Source: Talpa occidentalis
Taxonomy: Eukaryota; Chordata; Mammalia; Eulipotyphla; Talpidae
Assembly (NCBI RefSeq): GCF_014898055.3
Contig: NW_023604861.1
Location: 83,238,399-83,302,398 of the forward strand
DNA: 64,000 nucleotides
Direction of reading: 5' to 3'
This document shows positions 31,290-43,035 of the stretch, piece by piece. The notes beneath the pieces are model-generated. The model ran no database searches. It was not told where the DNA came from and saw nothing but the letters and a program-made list of their open reading frames with translations. Position numbers and translations under genes: made by a program. Each line of letters opens with the position of its first letter. Within the stretch, counting starts at the first letter, position 1.

Positions 31290-32470
31290 AATATTCTAAT
31301 ATAAACAAAATAATAATTTATAATAAATGCTATAGCATAATATTTTTCCAGTCTTATTAGAGGTTTATCTATTTCATTAGATTCTGTTTTCTTGAATAAC
31401 TACTTTTTTCTGTGGTTCTTTTCTATTTTTTGTTGTTAATTTTTATTTGTTATATTTGGCTTTTATCTTTATTATTCTCTCTTCCTACTTCCTTTTGATT
31501 TGTATCATTATTCTATTTTCAGTTCCTTGGGTGAATTCTCAGCTCATTCATTTTAACTCTTTCTTGATTTCTAATAAATGTAGTTTTGATTTTGACATTT
31601 CTCTTCAGGTACAGCTTCACAAATTTTGACATGCCATGCTCTTATTATTGTTCACTTCTAAAATGTGCATAATTTTCATTATATTTCCTTTTAATAAATG
31701 AATTATTTGGTAGTAGGATTGCTTTGTCTCCAAATTTGTGGGTCTTGGGGGTGTCCTCTTAATCATTTATTTTGAGTTTTATTGCATGGCGGTCAGGACA
31801 TGTGGTTTATATCATAGTGTGTGTATCTTTGGAGTTTAATGAGACTTCTTTTGATATAAAGTTCAGATCAAATATGGCTAACAACCCATGTATATTTGAA
31901 AGAAATATGTGTTTTCCAATTATTGGGTGTAAGGTTCTACATGACTATTATAGCAAATATTCTATAATTTTATAATTTATATTATTTTATTCACATTTTT
32001 ATAATATTAGCAATTTTTATTGCATGATTGATTTATTTCTGAGAGTGGCTTATCTCAGTGTGAATTTGTCAACTCTCAATACTGTCAGCTATATATTTTC
32101 AGTCTGTGTTATATTATTTGTATCCAAGGCATTATTGTGATATCATTGCAGTGGATAATTCTTTTTAAGACAAGGACTTTTTTTTTGGTTCCATAAAATG
32201 AATGTTTTCTTCCAGAAACCTTTTGGATCTTTATTTCCAATGCTTTTGTCTGAAGTTTAGATGTTTCTTTCAGAAATAGCATCCAGATGAGTTAAGGGAG
32301 GAAAAAGTCATTGTGAAACTGTCTTTTAGTAAAGCTTTAACACATTCACATCCATTTATTGTGATTACCAGAGAATCTGAAGTTACTTCTGGAGTAACAT
32401 GGTTGTTTCTGTTCACCCTGCTTTGTCTTGGCTTTGTTATTCCCTTTCCAGCCCTCATTTGTGTAGAATT
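31290..32470 (-). mobile_element. L1 LINE fragment (ORF2 complement), second copy
   Basis: Complement of L1 ORF2: GTTTATCTATTTCATTAGAT, TTCAGTTCCTTGGGTGAATT, AGCTTCACAAATTTTGACAT, TTTATTGCATGGCGGTCAGG and TGTGTTTTCCAATTATTGGG. It overlaps in consensus position with 28860-29565 (both cover the block where consensus reads TGTGGTCTGAG), so the two are separate insertions, not one split copy. Matches past 32250 are weak. Confidence 0.6.
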
Positions 32471-33689
32471 GACTTGTTTCTCTACCTGTTTGGAAGTTAC
32501 ACTTCCCATTTCTCTTTTATTTGTGGAAAATCTGGTATGTGTTCATCTCTCAAATGCCCTTCCCGGGAAGTGGTTTTTGGCTACCTGAGCCCCAGGTCAC
32601 GGCTTCAGAGTTGTGAACATGTGAGCGACTCTGTCTCGAGGTCTTCTCCGTGTGCATGGTATAGGTCTGGACTTCTGACCTACGAAGGGAGTAGAATGGG
32701 AGCCGGTTTCTCTCTTGTGCTGCATTTATCCTTCTGACCCAAGGGGTAGGCAGAGTCAATCTGACCCCCTCCAGGTGGGCTGTGTGTTCATGACCCCCCA
32801 GCTTCACTAAGGAGCCTAATGCAGCACAGCAACCCCAGCCACAGTGGCGCCTCTCTTCTTCCCATTCTTACCTGTTCCTTGGCTCCGGCTGACCACTTTG
32901 GTTTCCTTTCCCATTATTCCTTGTAAAGATCTTCCTTTCTTTGTTCTCTTGTACCCCATGAAGTACCCCATGCCCTAAATTAGCAAGCATTTCTGTCATT
33001 TCATTTCATGGAAGTGGGAGGTTTGGCACCTTGACCCGAATGTCCCATATTAATTATCCATAGATAAATTAGACTAGAGCTAAATGACTTACACATGTTG
33101 GAATATTTTGGGGTAAAGTTCCCCTTTGAGCAACTATCTGCCAGGAAGGAGGGGCCCCATCCTCTTCAAGCAGCTGTAAAGTGACACCTCTTGGTACACC
33201 CTATGCCTTCTAGGTCTCTCTGGACTTGGGATGGGACAGTCCTCATGCCCCTGCTCCCCTGCTCAGTGACCTGGACAGGAAAGCCTGTGAACATCTCCCG
33301 AAACACCCATAAGCAGTTTGAAGGTCAAAAAAGGCAACACAACAATACACTAGTGGAAACAAAAGAGCGATGACAGAGATTGATGGGGTAAGGCTAAGGA
33401 AGAGCTTTTCCCAGGGCGGTTTCTAAAGTGTCTGGACACTGAACAAATGTGCTCAGTGCCGTGGCCCAGAGCAGCTGGCTGGGTGGGAGCACTCCCAGGC
33501 CCGGGGGCCTCCTCCCTGTCTATGGGCTCTGGGTGCTAAGCTAGCCAGACTTCTGGGGTCCTGCCTGGGCCTCTTGCTTGGTCCCCCCGTTCTTTTCCTG
33601 CCTGTTTGAATCAAACGAATTCACTGCTTGTTGAGGGTCACAGGGACTCCCTGCTTCCCACCCACTTGGGGGTAGAGGCCGCTCATACT
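32471..33689. other. Noncoding stretch at the AT-rich to GC-rich transition
   Basis: No gene or confident repeat recognised. Base composition shifts here from the L1-rich AT zone to the GC-rich zone. Confidence 0.4.
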
Positions 33690-33860
33690 AAATATCATAT
33701 ATTAAGCACTTACCTGGCTAATAAGGGCTGTGTTTTTGCTCACCCTTGTACCCTTACTTGCATGTGGAGACTAATTTACAGATGAGGAGGCTTACAGAAT
33801 TGAAGCTCCTGGCCCTTGTTCACAAACAGGCACGCAACAGATCCTCCAATGTCAAGGACT
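33690..33860 (+). repeat. MIR SINE
   Basis: ATATATTAAGCACTTACCTG, ACTAATTTACAGATGAGGAG and GGCTTACAGAATTGAAGCTC, then a CAACAGATCC segment, follow MIR from its 5' part through the core. Confidence 0.6.
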
Positions 33861-35339
33861 GAGCTGTTTCTTCTCATTTCTTCTGTTGACCTATACAGCA
33901 GGAGTCAGCTGGAATGTCCAAGTTTGCTTCCAGGGTGCTTCCAAACTGCCCGAGTGCTAGAGGGGCTCCGCAGGTACCGCTTCTCTGGGAAATGGCACCG
34001 CCCTCCCAGGGTTTTCTGGAAAGATCTCAGTGCTTTGCATAGGTAGGGTGGTGAGCTCTTTCATGCAGTTTTGAGGGGGCTGGGCGACAGTGGTTCTGGG
34101 GAACTTGGAGGGGGCAATGGTCAGGTGAAGAGTGAGTAAAGACTGGTCCTATCTGCAGGGAAAGGGGCAGTTTGGGGGTCACTTGTGTCTCGAGGTTTCC
34201 CTCTACTCACACCAATCAGACAGCAGCTACTTCAGAGAAAGTCTGTACCCTCCCCGGATCCCGTTTCCATCATCTCTCTGATTCAATTCCAGCTTGAGAT
34301 TCACCTCACCCAAAGGCTCTGTTTTGTAGTCTAACCACTTTCCCTCCCATATCTTGTAGAAATGTGGGATGGTGGGGGGGGGAGGGGGGGGGAGTTGTGT
34401 CTGTCCTGGAGGAGGGAAGGAGATACAGACGGTTGTGTCCAGAGCTCCTGCCCACCAGTGCCCACGCCTGCACACTGTACACAGGTCTGCCTGGAGAGGG
34501 GACCGGTACCCTGGGCCTGTCTGACAAGGTGCCTATCGGCAACCTCGTTGGGAGACCCAGCTGAGCTTGGCCTGGGGGCTCTCCAGCTCCTCCCAGGGCC
34601 AAGGTTTGCTCTTCTTATTCAAGGCCTAGACAGCTCCAGACTCCAGCCTAGCTTTGAACTATGTGAGATGACTCCCTTGACCTAGCCCTCCTGGCTGCAT
34701 AGGGCCAGGTGACCCCTGCAGCCTGAAAGTACTCTGGCTCAGGGTCCTAATGTCCACTTCTCTGAACCCCACTTAGGGTCCCCAAAGCATAATATGCAAC
34801 TGATACAACCAGGTCCTTGTCATTTCTCTTTGCTGATCACTGCTGTGGACATCTAGAAGAGTCTTCCTGCTTCCTCCTTCCAGAAAGGGAAGAGAATCAG
34901 TGAGGGTGGGATAAGTCATACTATAGTTAACAAGCCTCAGATCTCCGTGTCTTAAAACAATGAAGATTTATTTCTCTCTGCTACTCTGTGTTCACTGCAG
35001 GTTGGTCGAGGTCTGTACCCCTCATCATGATGTGGCATCCAGGCTGCTGAAGTCGCCTCTTCAGAGCAGTGCCAATAGTCATGGCAAAGGGAGAGCACTC
35101 CGAGGGCTCCACACCCAGCGAGATGCTCTGGCCTGGAGGTGACACCCTTCACATTTGACAGAGACCAGGAAGTGTGTTCTGAAAAAGGAAAAACAAAAGC
35201 ATAACCACAGTTTTTGCAGGGTAGCTAAGCAAGGATGCATTTCTGGAGGAGTGAGAAGGTAAGGATTGGAACAGGAGGTCATATGTCAGATGACAGCAAG
35301 TACCCCCAGTCTCCACTTAATACAAGACTTTTGACATTG
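33861..35339. other. GC-rich noncoding stretch around the G-tract
   Basis: No gene or interspersed repeat recognised apart from the G-tract. Confidence 0.4.
34374..34392. repeat. G-tract (9 G, A, 9 G)
   Basis: Two runs of nine G residues separated by one A, a strong candidate for G-quadruplex formation on the plus strand. Confidence 0.85.
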
Positions 35340-35470
35340 GAGCTCGACTATCCTGGTTTAATTTTGAATGTGACCATGAACTAGATGACTTTGGGCAAAT
35401 TGCTGAGCTACTCAAAGCCACGGTTTTCTCATCTGTAAAATGGGGGCACACCATCTAAGAAGTGTCAGGA
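35340..35470 (-). repeat. MIR SINE
   Basis: Complement of MIR: GATGACTTTGGGCAAATTGC, TGAGCTACTCAAAGCCACGG and TTTTCTCATCTGTAAAATGG in order. Well preserved in the core. Confidence 0.72.
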
Positions 35471-35708
35471 AGTGCTAGGGCCAAGCTTTTCCATCACCTG
35501 GGTCTGGGTCTGCAGCCCAAGCAAGTTTCTTTCCAAGCCCCCAGTCTTCATTAGTTGGCTTTATAATACCCACATGGCATGGATTGCAGGGTAGCCTTTC
35601 CCTTGTCCTCTTGCCCATTCTCTTCCTTCTGTTCTAGGCCCCAAACTTCTCCCCAGTAGTCCTGGGTGCATACCCTCCAACTCCAGCTCCAGACTGGCTG
35701 GATGATAG

Positions 35709-35751
35709 AGTTATTCTTAGGTCCTCTCTGCAGTCATTTGCTAAGGACTGA
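35709..35751 (+). repeat. Direct repeat unit 1 (pair with 36225-36269)
   Basis: GAGTTATTCTTAGGTCC and GTCATTTGCTAAGGACTGA recur about 516 bp downstream as GAGTTTATTCTTAGCTCC and GCCATTTGCTAAGGACTGA. Both units share a block of about 43 bp with only a handful of changes. Origin is unknown: a local duplication remnant or two copies of an unrecognised repeat. Confidence 0.6.
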
Positions 35752-36749
35752 TAGCAGGTCCCCTCCTGGCCCACCCAGCCCTGGTTTCAATTGCTTCTGC
35801 CTCCCACTGCACTCGGAGTGACCCTAGCACACGCTGAAGGCCATGAGCACCACTTCTTTAGCCCCAGGGTGCATTCTGGAGAGTTCTGAGGAGTCCACTC
35901 TGAAGATGCAGAATGGAGGACACGCTCTAAACAAGGCAAAACAAAGCCATTTATCTTGGGGCATTAGTCACTGAGTTGCTGACTCAGGGAAACATGTGCT
36001 CTTGGCAAACACCATTTACATTAAAACAGGATGATTTGTGGAGATGGAGGCCCCAGGACCCTTCCAGACTTCCCCACCCACCTCAATCTGTCCCTGCAAG
36101 TGCTGGAGGCTGGGGCTATAGCTTTTTTTCTGGAGTAGAGGGGCTGGCCTTGGCCTGAACATAGCAGGTGCCAAAAGTCGCATCCCCTGTCCCTTCCAGG
36201 TGCACACTGGCAATGGGACTGCAGGAGTTTATTCTTAGCTCCTCTTTGTAGCCATTTGCTAAGGACTGACCTGTCAGCCTTCCAGAGCCATGCCCGCAGG
36301 GGCTGTCTCACAGACAGGACTGGGGTCAGTGTCAGGATTAAATTTTGTGTGGTCTTTTTCTTGGCTGTGACTGTTTACTGTTTGGAAGGATGAGTTTTCA
36401 ATCCCTAGTTTATATTCCAAGGGAAGATGATACCAATAGTGAAGATTGTGTGTGCACTGTCTGTCTGTCTGTCTCGTTCCATAAGACATTAAAGTTGAAC
36501 TGCTAACAGCTAATGCTCTCTCTTTATAGCCTTAGGAAATATGGAATAGATAAATAGAGAAAGGAAATTTGGGAGAAGTTGGGGATGTACCATTTTCTCC
36601 CCAAGTCTTTCTTTTCATGGTCACCTGTCATTTGTTTTGAAGCAACCCCCAGGTGTCTCTCTCACCCACATTCACACACAGGACAGGTGACCTCTCCAGC
36701 CCTGGGTACATCTTGGTGCTTCTGATGTCCTTGTTGCCCACTCTGCCTA
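35752..36749. other. Noncoding stretch containing the second direct-repeat unit
   Basis: A (CTGT)n microsatellite of four to five units lies near 36457-36474. Nothing else is recognised. Confidence 0.4.
36225..36269 (+). repeat. Direct repeat unit 2
   Basis: Second copy of the block at 35709-35751, same orientation. Similarity fades within a few tens of bases on either side. Confidence 0.6.
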
Positions 36750-37200
36750 TATGTTCAGGGGTAGAGCACATGACCTGGCCTGAACCAATCAGATTCTCAC
36801 AGTTTCACTGATTGGTTGACAAATGGATATTTGAACCAGTTTGAGCCAATGAACACCACATTTGTTGTATTTTGGAGAAAATGAAGCGCCAGCAAAAAAG
36901 GGAGCGGGAGGGAAGGTGACCAAGTTATTGGTACAGAATTTCTTCCCTGGGCAGTGTGGTGTCAGGAGACCTGGCACTGCTGCCTCTCCGGAGGGGAGAG
37001 CTGGAAGGTGCTGGAGGGCCACCTTGTGGAGCTGAGGGTAAAGCAAAGACATGCAGAGAAACTGAGTCTCTGGTGTGGCCTTTCAACTGCTGGATGGAAC
37101 TTTCTGGTTCAACCCATTGTTGGTTTGAAAGCAATATGTTCCCTGTTACTTAAGTTAATCTGTGGTGACCTTTGTGTCACATGTAGCTAAAAGAGCTGTT
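36750..37200 (+). mobile_element. Possible old LTR (ERVL/MaLR type)
   Basis: CCTGGCCTGAACCAATCAGA near the start and TACTTAAGTTAATCTGTGGT then TGTGTCACATGTAGCTAAAA at the end resemble the bounds of a common old mammalian LTR (CCAATCAGA early, TTAAGC...GTCACTTGCAACC late). The central part is not alignable by eye. Confidence 0.3.
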
Positions 37201-37639
37201 CTGCTTGCTCTCCACAATCTGCCCAGCACCCCCAGTGCAGTTTCAAGGAACTTGCTCTGGCAGTTGAGTCACTGTCCATTTTGTGAACACACATATGTCT
37301 CATGTCCGTAGCTCTGTTCTTAACTCCACGTTGACCAAAGAGCCTTGAGCAGAGCTTGGTGAATAGCTGCGCACTCCCATAAGTAAGCAAGATCAGAGAC
37401 ATAGCTCTTGGCTTCAGAAGCTCTTGGGGTTCAGCCTCTGAGCTGGTGTACTGCTGTCCTGGCACTCTCTTGTTACCTTGGGATGTTCCTTCCACACTTC
37501 TTCTAGCCCTCCATCAGTGTACCACCCTCCCACCCCCTTCAGAAGTGATTCTGGCCCTGAGACTGAGTCCTGGATATGCTCTGTGCTGCTCAGCCCTACT
37601 GAGTGTGTTGGCTCACATCCACCATCACCACCACAGGTC

Positions 37640-37695
37640 CAACCTCCAGCTACTATGTCCCCTGGCACATAGTAGGCATTCAATAAATGATTGTT
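37640..37695 (+). repeat. L2 LINE 3' terminus
   Basis: CCCTGGCACATAGTAGGCAT followed by TCAATAAATGATTGTT is the L2 3' end, nearly intact. L2-like sequence may extend upstream to about 37530. Confidence 0.7.
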
Positions 37696-40359
37696 CTCCT
37701 CAGCGGCTGACCTGGTGAGAGGGAGAGGTGGGGGTGGGCACACTGACCTGAGGAGGAGCTCTGCCTGAGGAGTTCTGGTCAGAAACTGAGGAGGCCTGAA
37801 CTGGGGGTGGAAGTGAGGAGATTTGCTATAGGAAGGGAAACTGCTTGTAAAAGCCAGAGCTGAGAAAGCCTATGGGTGAGTGGCATCAAGTCCTGGGAGA
37901 AATAGCACAAAAAGGCTTCAAGTTGGGGTGGGGGCAGAGCAGGTCTCCTCTTAACAACAAGGAGTTCTGCTCTGTGCTCCTCAACAAAACTGGCAAGCCA
38001 GGAGGGGCTCCCTGACTCCTGCCACGCCCACTGACTTAAGTTATCCCAAATGCGATGGTAAGCCATTTACTTGATTTGGGAACATATTTTTATACTTCAA
38101 GTACAAAGGGGGATCTGGGTCCTGGATGTGCTCCAAACGGATGATGAGCTTTGGGCTAAGGGAGGAGATTCTGTGCCCTTCCCACTCCAGATTCCCCCCA
38201 CTGAACTCTTCTTTAGGGCTGATGTCATTTGAGGAAGCCTGAAACTAGTCCAAGTGGCTCTGTGCTCATCAGTATGTCATGGCCTTCCACACTGCTGCCG
38301 CCGACATGGGGCAAAGGCAGCCCGGGTCTTGGTGGGGCCGGGCAGGGCTGGGGCAGCAACCTGCAACAGTGGGCTTGAGGCTGCCATGCCAAGAGGGAGT
38401 AGAAGTGGAAGTAGAGAACCAAGGGTGTGGGCAGAGGGCAGTGGGGTGAGGTTCTCAAGGGTACTCCATCTCTGTCCACGCAGACTGCAGGACCAGAACC
38501 TTCAGTCTGGTTGCCAGCAAGGGGTGGGCTCTCAGTAGCCCCTAGGCCCGTCTTCTGGCTCAGAGCCTGGGATGGGCTGAGTCTCACAGGTAGCATTGCT
38601 GCTTGTGACCAGCTCGGAGGCAGAAGTCGGGCTGGTAGGGTGTGGACTAGGTAGAGGTGGCCTGGCTCCTCTCCTGACACTTTCAGCCTGAAACCTTCTA
38701 CAAATCCAACCAGCGTGCTCACATTCGCCCCACCGGCACCATCTCAGATGACCATCCCCTACCCTCCATCACCTGTTCCCTGAGGTCCAGAGACCTTGGG
38801 CACCATTTCCAGGTCAGATCCTACCTGTGGAGGCAAGCATCTATGGAGTTGATTTATAGAAATTCAACTCATGGTCTGCTTTTTCAATTCATGGTCTGCT
38901 TCTTGGAAATAATTCAGTATGCATGGTACCTGGATTTGGATTTCGTTTGGGGGTAAACAGAGAGGGACAGGAAATATTTGTGGTCCCCGGGAAATGTGGC
39001 CAGAGTTTGTGACTGAGGGCAGTGAGGTACTGAGGAATTAGAGATAAAATTGTGGGGCCCTAGCACTGCCAGAGACATCACTTAGCAACAATTCAGAAGG
39101 CAGAGGGCTCTTCTGCTCTGGTTAAATACTCAGAAACCCAGGACACCTTTGTCTCAAACGAATTCAAGGGAGGCAGCCTCAGCTCGAAACTCACAATGCT
39201 GTAGACAAGCAAGCAACGAAACCAGGACTTACAACTTACATCCTCAAAAACAGCCTTTCTTGACCTGAGGGACTTTTGACTGGGTTCCTTTAGTTATGAG
39301 AACAGGACACGTAAATTTTGTTAATGGTGAGGCTGGGATGCAACAGGGAGGCCGGGGCCCTCTGAACTGGGGGGTGGGTGGCCTGCTAACCACATGGGGA
39401 GAGTTTCTGTCCGTTAGGTCTGAGCTGGGGCACACAGTAGTGTTCCTTGGTTGAATGACACACGAGTAGTTTCTCAGGCACAGAGTGAGTCACTGGAGAA
39501 GCAGAGTCAACTCTCAAAATTCCACTTATCAGCAGCTCAGGAACTGAGCAGGGGACGGCATGCTGCGCCCCCGCCTTCCCAGGGCATTCATTTACCTGCT
39601 GGACCTGGGGCTGGAAGGTTAGACCAGAGAGGACACACCAGCCACCTTTCGGCCGGGTGAAGATAAGAGAGCCCAACCTCCTAACTTCCTATGATTTTTG
39701 GCCATCAAAAACAGATCAAGACGTACTGTCCATTCTCTGCCCAGCATAAGGTTGCGGGTTAGCTTAGTAGAGCTCTGACCGGTCAAGGCAGCGCAGTAGA
39801 TCCTCTCCCTGCGGGCTTTCAGCGTTGAGTCTTGCCAGGCCCCAGGGAGGAAGGTGATACCTCGGGGGCAGAAGGCTGGGGTGAAGGGGGGCTGTGTTAG
39901 CACTGAGTGACCACCTGGAAGTGACCACTGGGGCTAAAAGTAGGGTGAGGACTCTGGAAAATGCCCCTTTAGTCTGTCCTTTCCTCTTTGCCCATCGTGG
40001 ATAGAAACGCAGGCTGCTCTGCTTGCCAATGTCCTGCTGCCTCTGAAGGTGAAAGTCACCTTCCACCACTCTCCCGACTGCCTGCTGCTGGGGTGGGGAA
40101 GCAGGTGACATAAATCCTTCCTAGTCCCTGTCCCGCAGCGCTTGCCTGCGCGGCCTGGCGGAGGAAACTCTGGAGGCTGTAAATCACCAGTCCCCTCCCG
40201 CAGGCCGCCTGCCCTTCATCACAGTGCTTTACGGCTCTGACACCAGCCAGGATTTAGTAGACCCAGCCAGGCTGAGGCCGCCTCATTGAAATGCCCCTTC
40301 CACTCATCCCTACCTCCTCCCCTTAGAATTAAGGCCACCTATAAATCCTGGAGATGCTC

Positions 40360-40367
40360 ATTTGCAT
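40360..40367 (+). promoter_or_regulatory. POU octamer motif in an AT-rich block
   Basis: ATTTGCAT exact octamer, 30 bp after CTATAAAT and followed by GCATACATTTGC, in an AT-rich block (40325-40410) within GC-rich DNA. No transcript start is evident. Functional status is inferred only. Confidence 0.35.
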
Positions 40368-40404
40368 ATCCATCTGCATACATTTGCCCCTTAAATTACC
40401 TGCA

Positions 40405-40560
40405 TTGAAACTCACAGAATCAGGGAACTTGGAGTGGAAGTTTCTGTTGTCCCAACTCTTGCTAGAGAAGGGGAAACTGAGGCTGAGGAGGGCCAGGGAG
40501 CTGTCCTGTTTCATGGCACAGTGGAAAGCAGGGGCAGAGTGAGGCTTTGGCCCAGAAAGG
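40405..40560 (+). repeat. Ancient interspersed repeat, MIR-like
   Basis: CACAGAATCAGGGAACTTGG, GAGAAGGGGAAACTGAGGCT and GCAGAGTGAGGCTTTGGCCC follow the same order as the repeat at 10755: a GAACTTGGA block, then GGAAACTGAGGC, then AGAGTGAGG. Family uncertain. Confidence 0.4.
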
Positions 40561-42714
40561 GTTTAGCTAGAAGGTTTTGGGGTCAGAAGCTGAATGAGGG
40601 ACAGTGAGCAGATTGGAACTCCTGGCTGTGGCTAGGCTGAGAGGCCAGGGTCCACACCGGGAGAGAGCAGAGGGAGAGCTGTAGCTCCACGGGCTCTGAG
40701 GACACTTCCAGGGAGGTTCTACAGAAGTGGGAGCAGTAGAGGGAACAAAGGTCCTCAAGAACCCAGCTGGCTGGCCTGCGCTGCCCTGGGGGACTCCTGT
40801 TAGGAAGAGAGAGAGGTTGAGGAACCAGGAGCTGTCAGTGGCCCAGAGAGGCCCACGAAGCAGACGGAAGGCAGAAACTGGAGCACCTCTGGCTTCTTCA
40901 GCTTCAAACTGGTACCAGTCACAATCAGACTCTGCCTGGACATCTGTTGGGAAGGGCTATGCCCTGGCGGAGGCCAACCATGTGTCCAGAACCTACTGTT
41001 TTGCATAGTCCCTGCTGCTCTCAACCCCGACTCCAATCCAGCCACTACCCTGCCCTTCACCAGAGCGTTGCTCATTGCCCAGGGATGGCCTCTCCGGACT
41101 CCCTCAAGCAGCCCTCTCCCAGGGCGAGCACCCACTGAGACCCCTCATGCTCGCTTCCACTCGGGAGCCGAGGCTCAGATCTTTCTGGGCTCTTGGAGAG
41201 AGTTAGAGCCTTTGCCTTCCTCACCCCCGGCCCTAGTCAGCCTTCCAAGCAGAAGCCCATGGGCAGAACTCAGTGCCCCAGACTGGGTACAAGGCTGGCT
41301 GCACATCAGCTGGGGAGCCTCTCTGCCCAAGGCGGTGCCTCCTGCCTCTGCGTGTCTGCCCCTCCCCCGTGCCTGCTGCTCTGTCCCTCACCCTGTGGTG
41401 TGCGCTTCATATGTTTCTGATTGACTCATAAAAAATGCCTTCTCCTCAGAAGCCTGTGTTGCAACAGTCTGGGGGGGGGCATGCTTTGGGGGGAACCTGC
41501 TGCTCCATCTGAGATGCAGAGTTCTGACAGAACTGGGGTGGGTTCTTCCTTGAGCCAGGCTTGCCCATTACCAGAGCCATGAGTAGGGTTCCCTTCCTCC
41601 ACACCCCACGTTGGGCCTCGAGGGGCCACTATGCTTGGCTGCATCTTCTGTCTGGCCTCAGGTGTGGAGCCCTCCTCTCAAAGTCTCCTTGCCCTGCCCT
41701 AGTTCATCTCTCCTCCCACTCCATCCCATCTACCTCCCAAGGCTGGTGAGGAAACCCCAAGCAGGACAGGGGAGTGGAGCCCTGCCTCACAGAGACACCC
41801 ACGTCTCTGTCTCGGCCTTCTCATGCTCCAGGGCTCCATCCCCAGCAGTCGGGTGAGAACAGCTGCACCCAAGGGGTGGGGAGGGGGGTAGCAGAGCCAG
41901 GAGGGCCAGAGGGGAAGGAGGCAGGAGGGGAGAAGTCCACCTGACTTCCCCAAGAAATAACCCCATGGAACGAAGGGTCAGAGGGGAGCCACCTCCCCCA
42001 GCAAGCCCTGGTGTGTTCCTGGGATGAGGGGACTGGAGGCAGCACTCAGTGACCCCAGACCTCCTCTCCTCCCTCCTCTCGCTCTCTCCAGCCCCTGCCC
42101 CTCTTCCCCAGAGGTGCCAGCAATTCTGTTTTCTCTTCTCTCTTGGATTTCCCATGCCCCTTCCCACACTCTTGCCCCCACACTTCGGGGAGAGAAAGGT
42201 CCTTTCCTCTACCCCCTGCCTTTAGGGCAAACAGGCCTGACAATGTGGATAGACAGGAGGCCGTGCCCAGACCCCAGCATCTTAGGGATGGAAGGGGGTG
42301 ACAAAGATGAGACAAAGCTCTGTCTTTAAAGCCTTTTATTAAGAAACAATAATAGTAAAGGCTAGGATATGGCTGCCTGTGAGCTCAGGGAGAGTGGGGG
42401 TCACAGAGGCAGGAGAATGGCTCAGAAGACCTCCCCAGAGCCATTCCAGCTAACATTTGCTGGGATTCTTAGAAAGCGCTGCTCAGACTTTGTGGCGGCA
42501 CAGCAGCAGGCCTGGGCAGAAGGGCCCCCCATCTGGAAGCCTTTAAGGTCTCCCTCCCCCTCTTCTCCAAATAGCTTGTTCCCAGAAAACAGGAGGAGAA
42601 ACCAACAAGCTGGGGCTTCCTGTGCGGCTGGTGGCCCCCTCCCCTGCCTCTGTCGTAGCACACCAGGTCCTCACTCACTCTTCAGGCTCAACCAGGGGCT
42701 CCTGCCAGTTACAC
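40561..42714. other. GC-rich noncoding stretch; possible minus-strand polyadenylation site
   Basis: No exon is supported. G-runs lie at 41471-41492. At 42335-42340 the minus strand reads AATAAA in the context CTTAATAAAAGGCTTTAAAG, followed by T-rich sequence, which resembles a real 3' end, but no upstream coding exon is recognised. Confidence 0.35.
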
Positions 42715-42900
42715 ATTGCACAACTGGTTCTTGTCACCTCCTCCGAGGTCTGGGCACATAGCTCACCTCCCCCAGGAAGCCCTCCAGGGCCACCTTTCTT
42801 TATTCTGGTAGCAGTGGCCTTCTTTGTGAACACACATACCTTGTCTTTGTCCTCAGCTTTGTTCCAGGTTTGAGGGTCTATTTGCAATTATTCACTCTAT
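42715..42900 (+). repeat. L2 LINE fragment
   Basis: TTGTCACCTCCTCCGAGG, CCCAGGAAGCCCTCCAGGGC and TTTATTCTGGTAGCAGTGGC resemble L2 3' body sequence (GTCACCTCCTC, AGGAAGCCTTCCCTG). Confidence 0.45.
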
Positions 42901-42934
42901 TCATCTTATCTGGCTGGAGGCAAATTTAGGGATT

Positions 42935-43035
42935 AGTGAACCTCCCCTTCTTATTTTACATAATGGAAAATTGAGGCCCAGGAAGACCATGTGACTTGCC
43001 CAGAAACAAAGAGAGATGGAAGCAGACTCCAGCTC
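42935..43035 (+). repeat. MIR SINE fragment
   Basis: TTTTACATAATGGAAAATTG, AGGCCCAGGAAGACCATGTG and ACTTGCCCAGAAACAAAGAG correspond to the MIR core. Confidence 0.62.

Larger units (their letters stand above)
37201..40404. other. GC-rich noncoding stretch with small features
   Basis: Apart from the L2 end, a 20-bp period duplication TTCAACTCATGGTCTGCTT / TTCAATTCATGGTCTGCTT lies at 38863-38901, and a faint L2 end at 39425-39465 (GGGCACACAGTAGTGTTC). The 40325-40400 segment, CACCTATAAATCC then ATGCTCATTTGCATATCC, holds a perfect POU octamer ATTTGCAT (40360-40367). No gene recognised. Confidence 0.4.
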
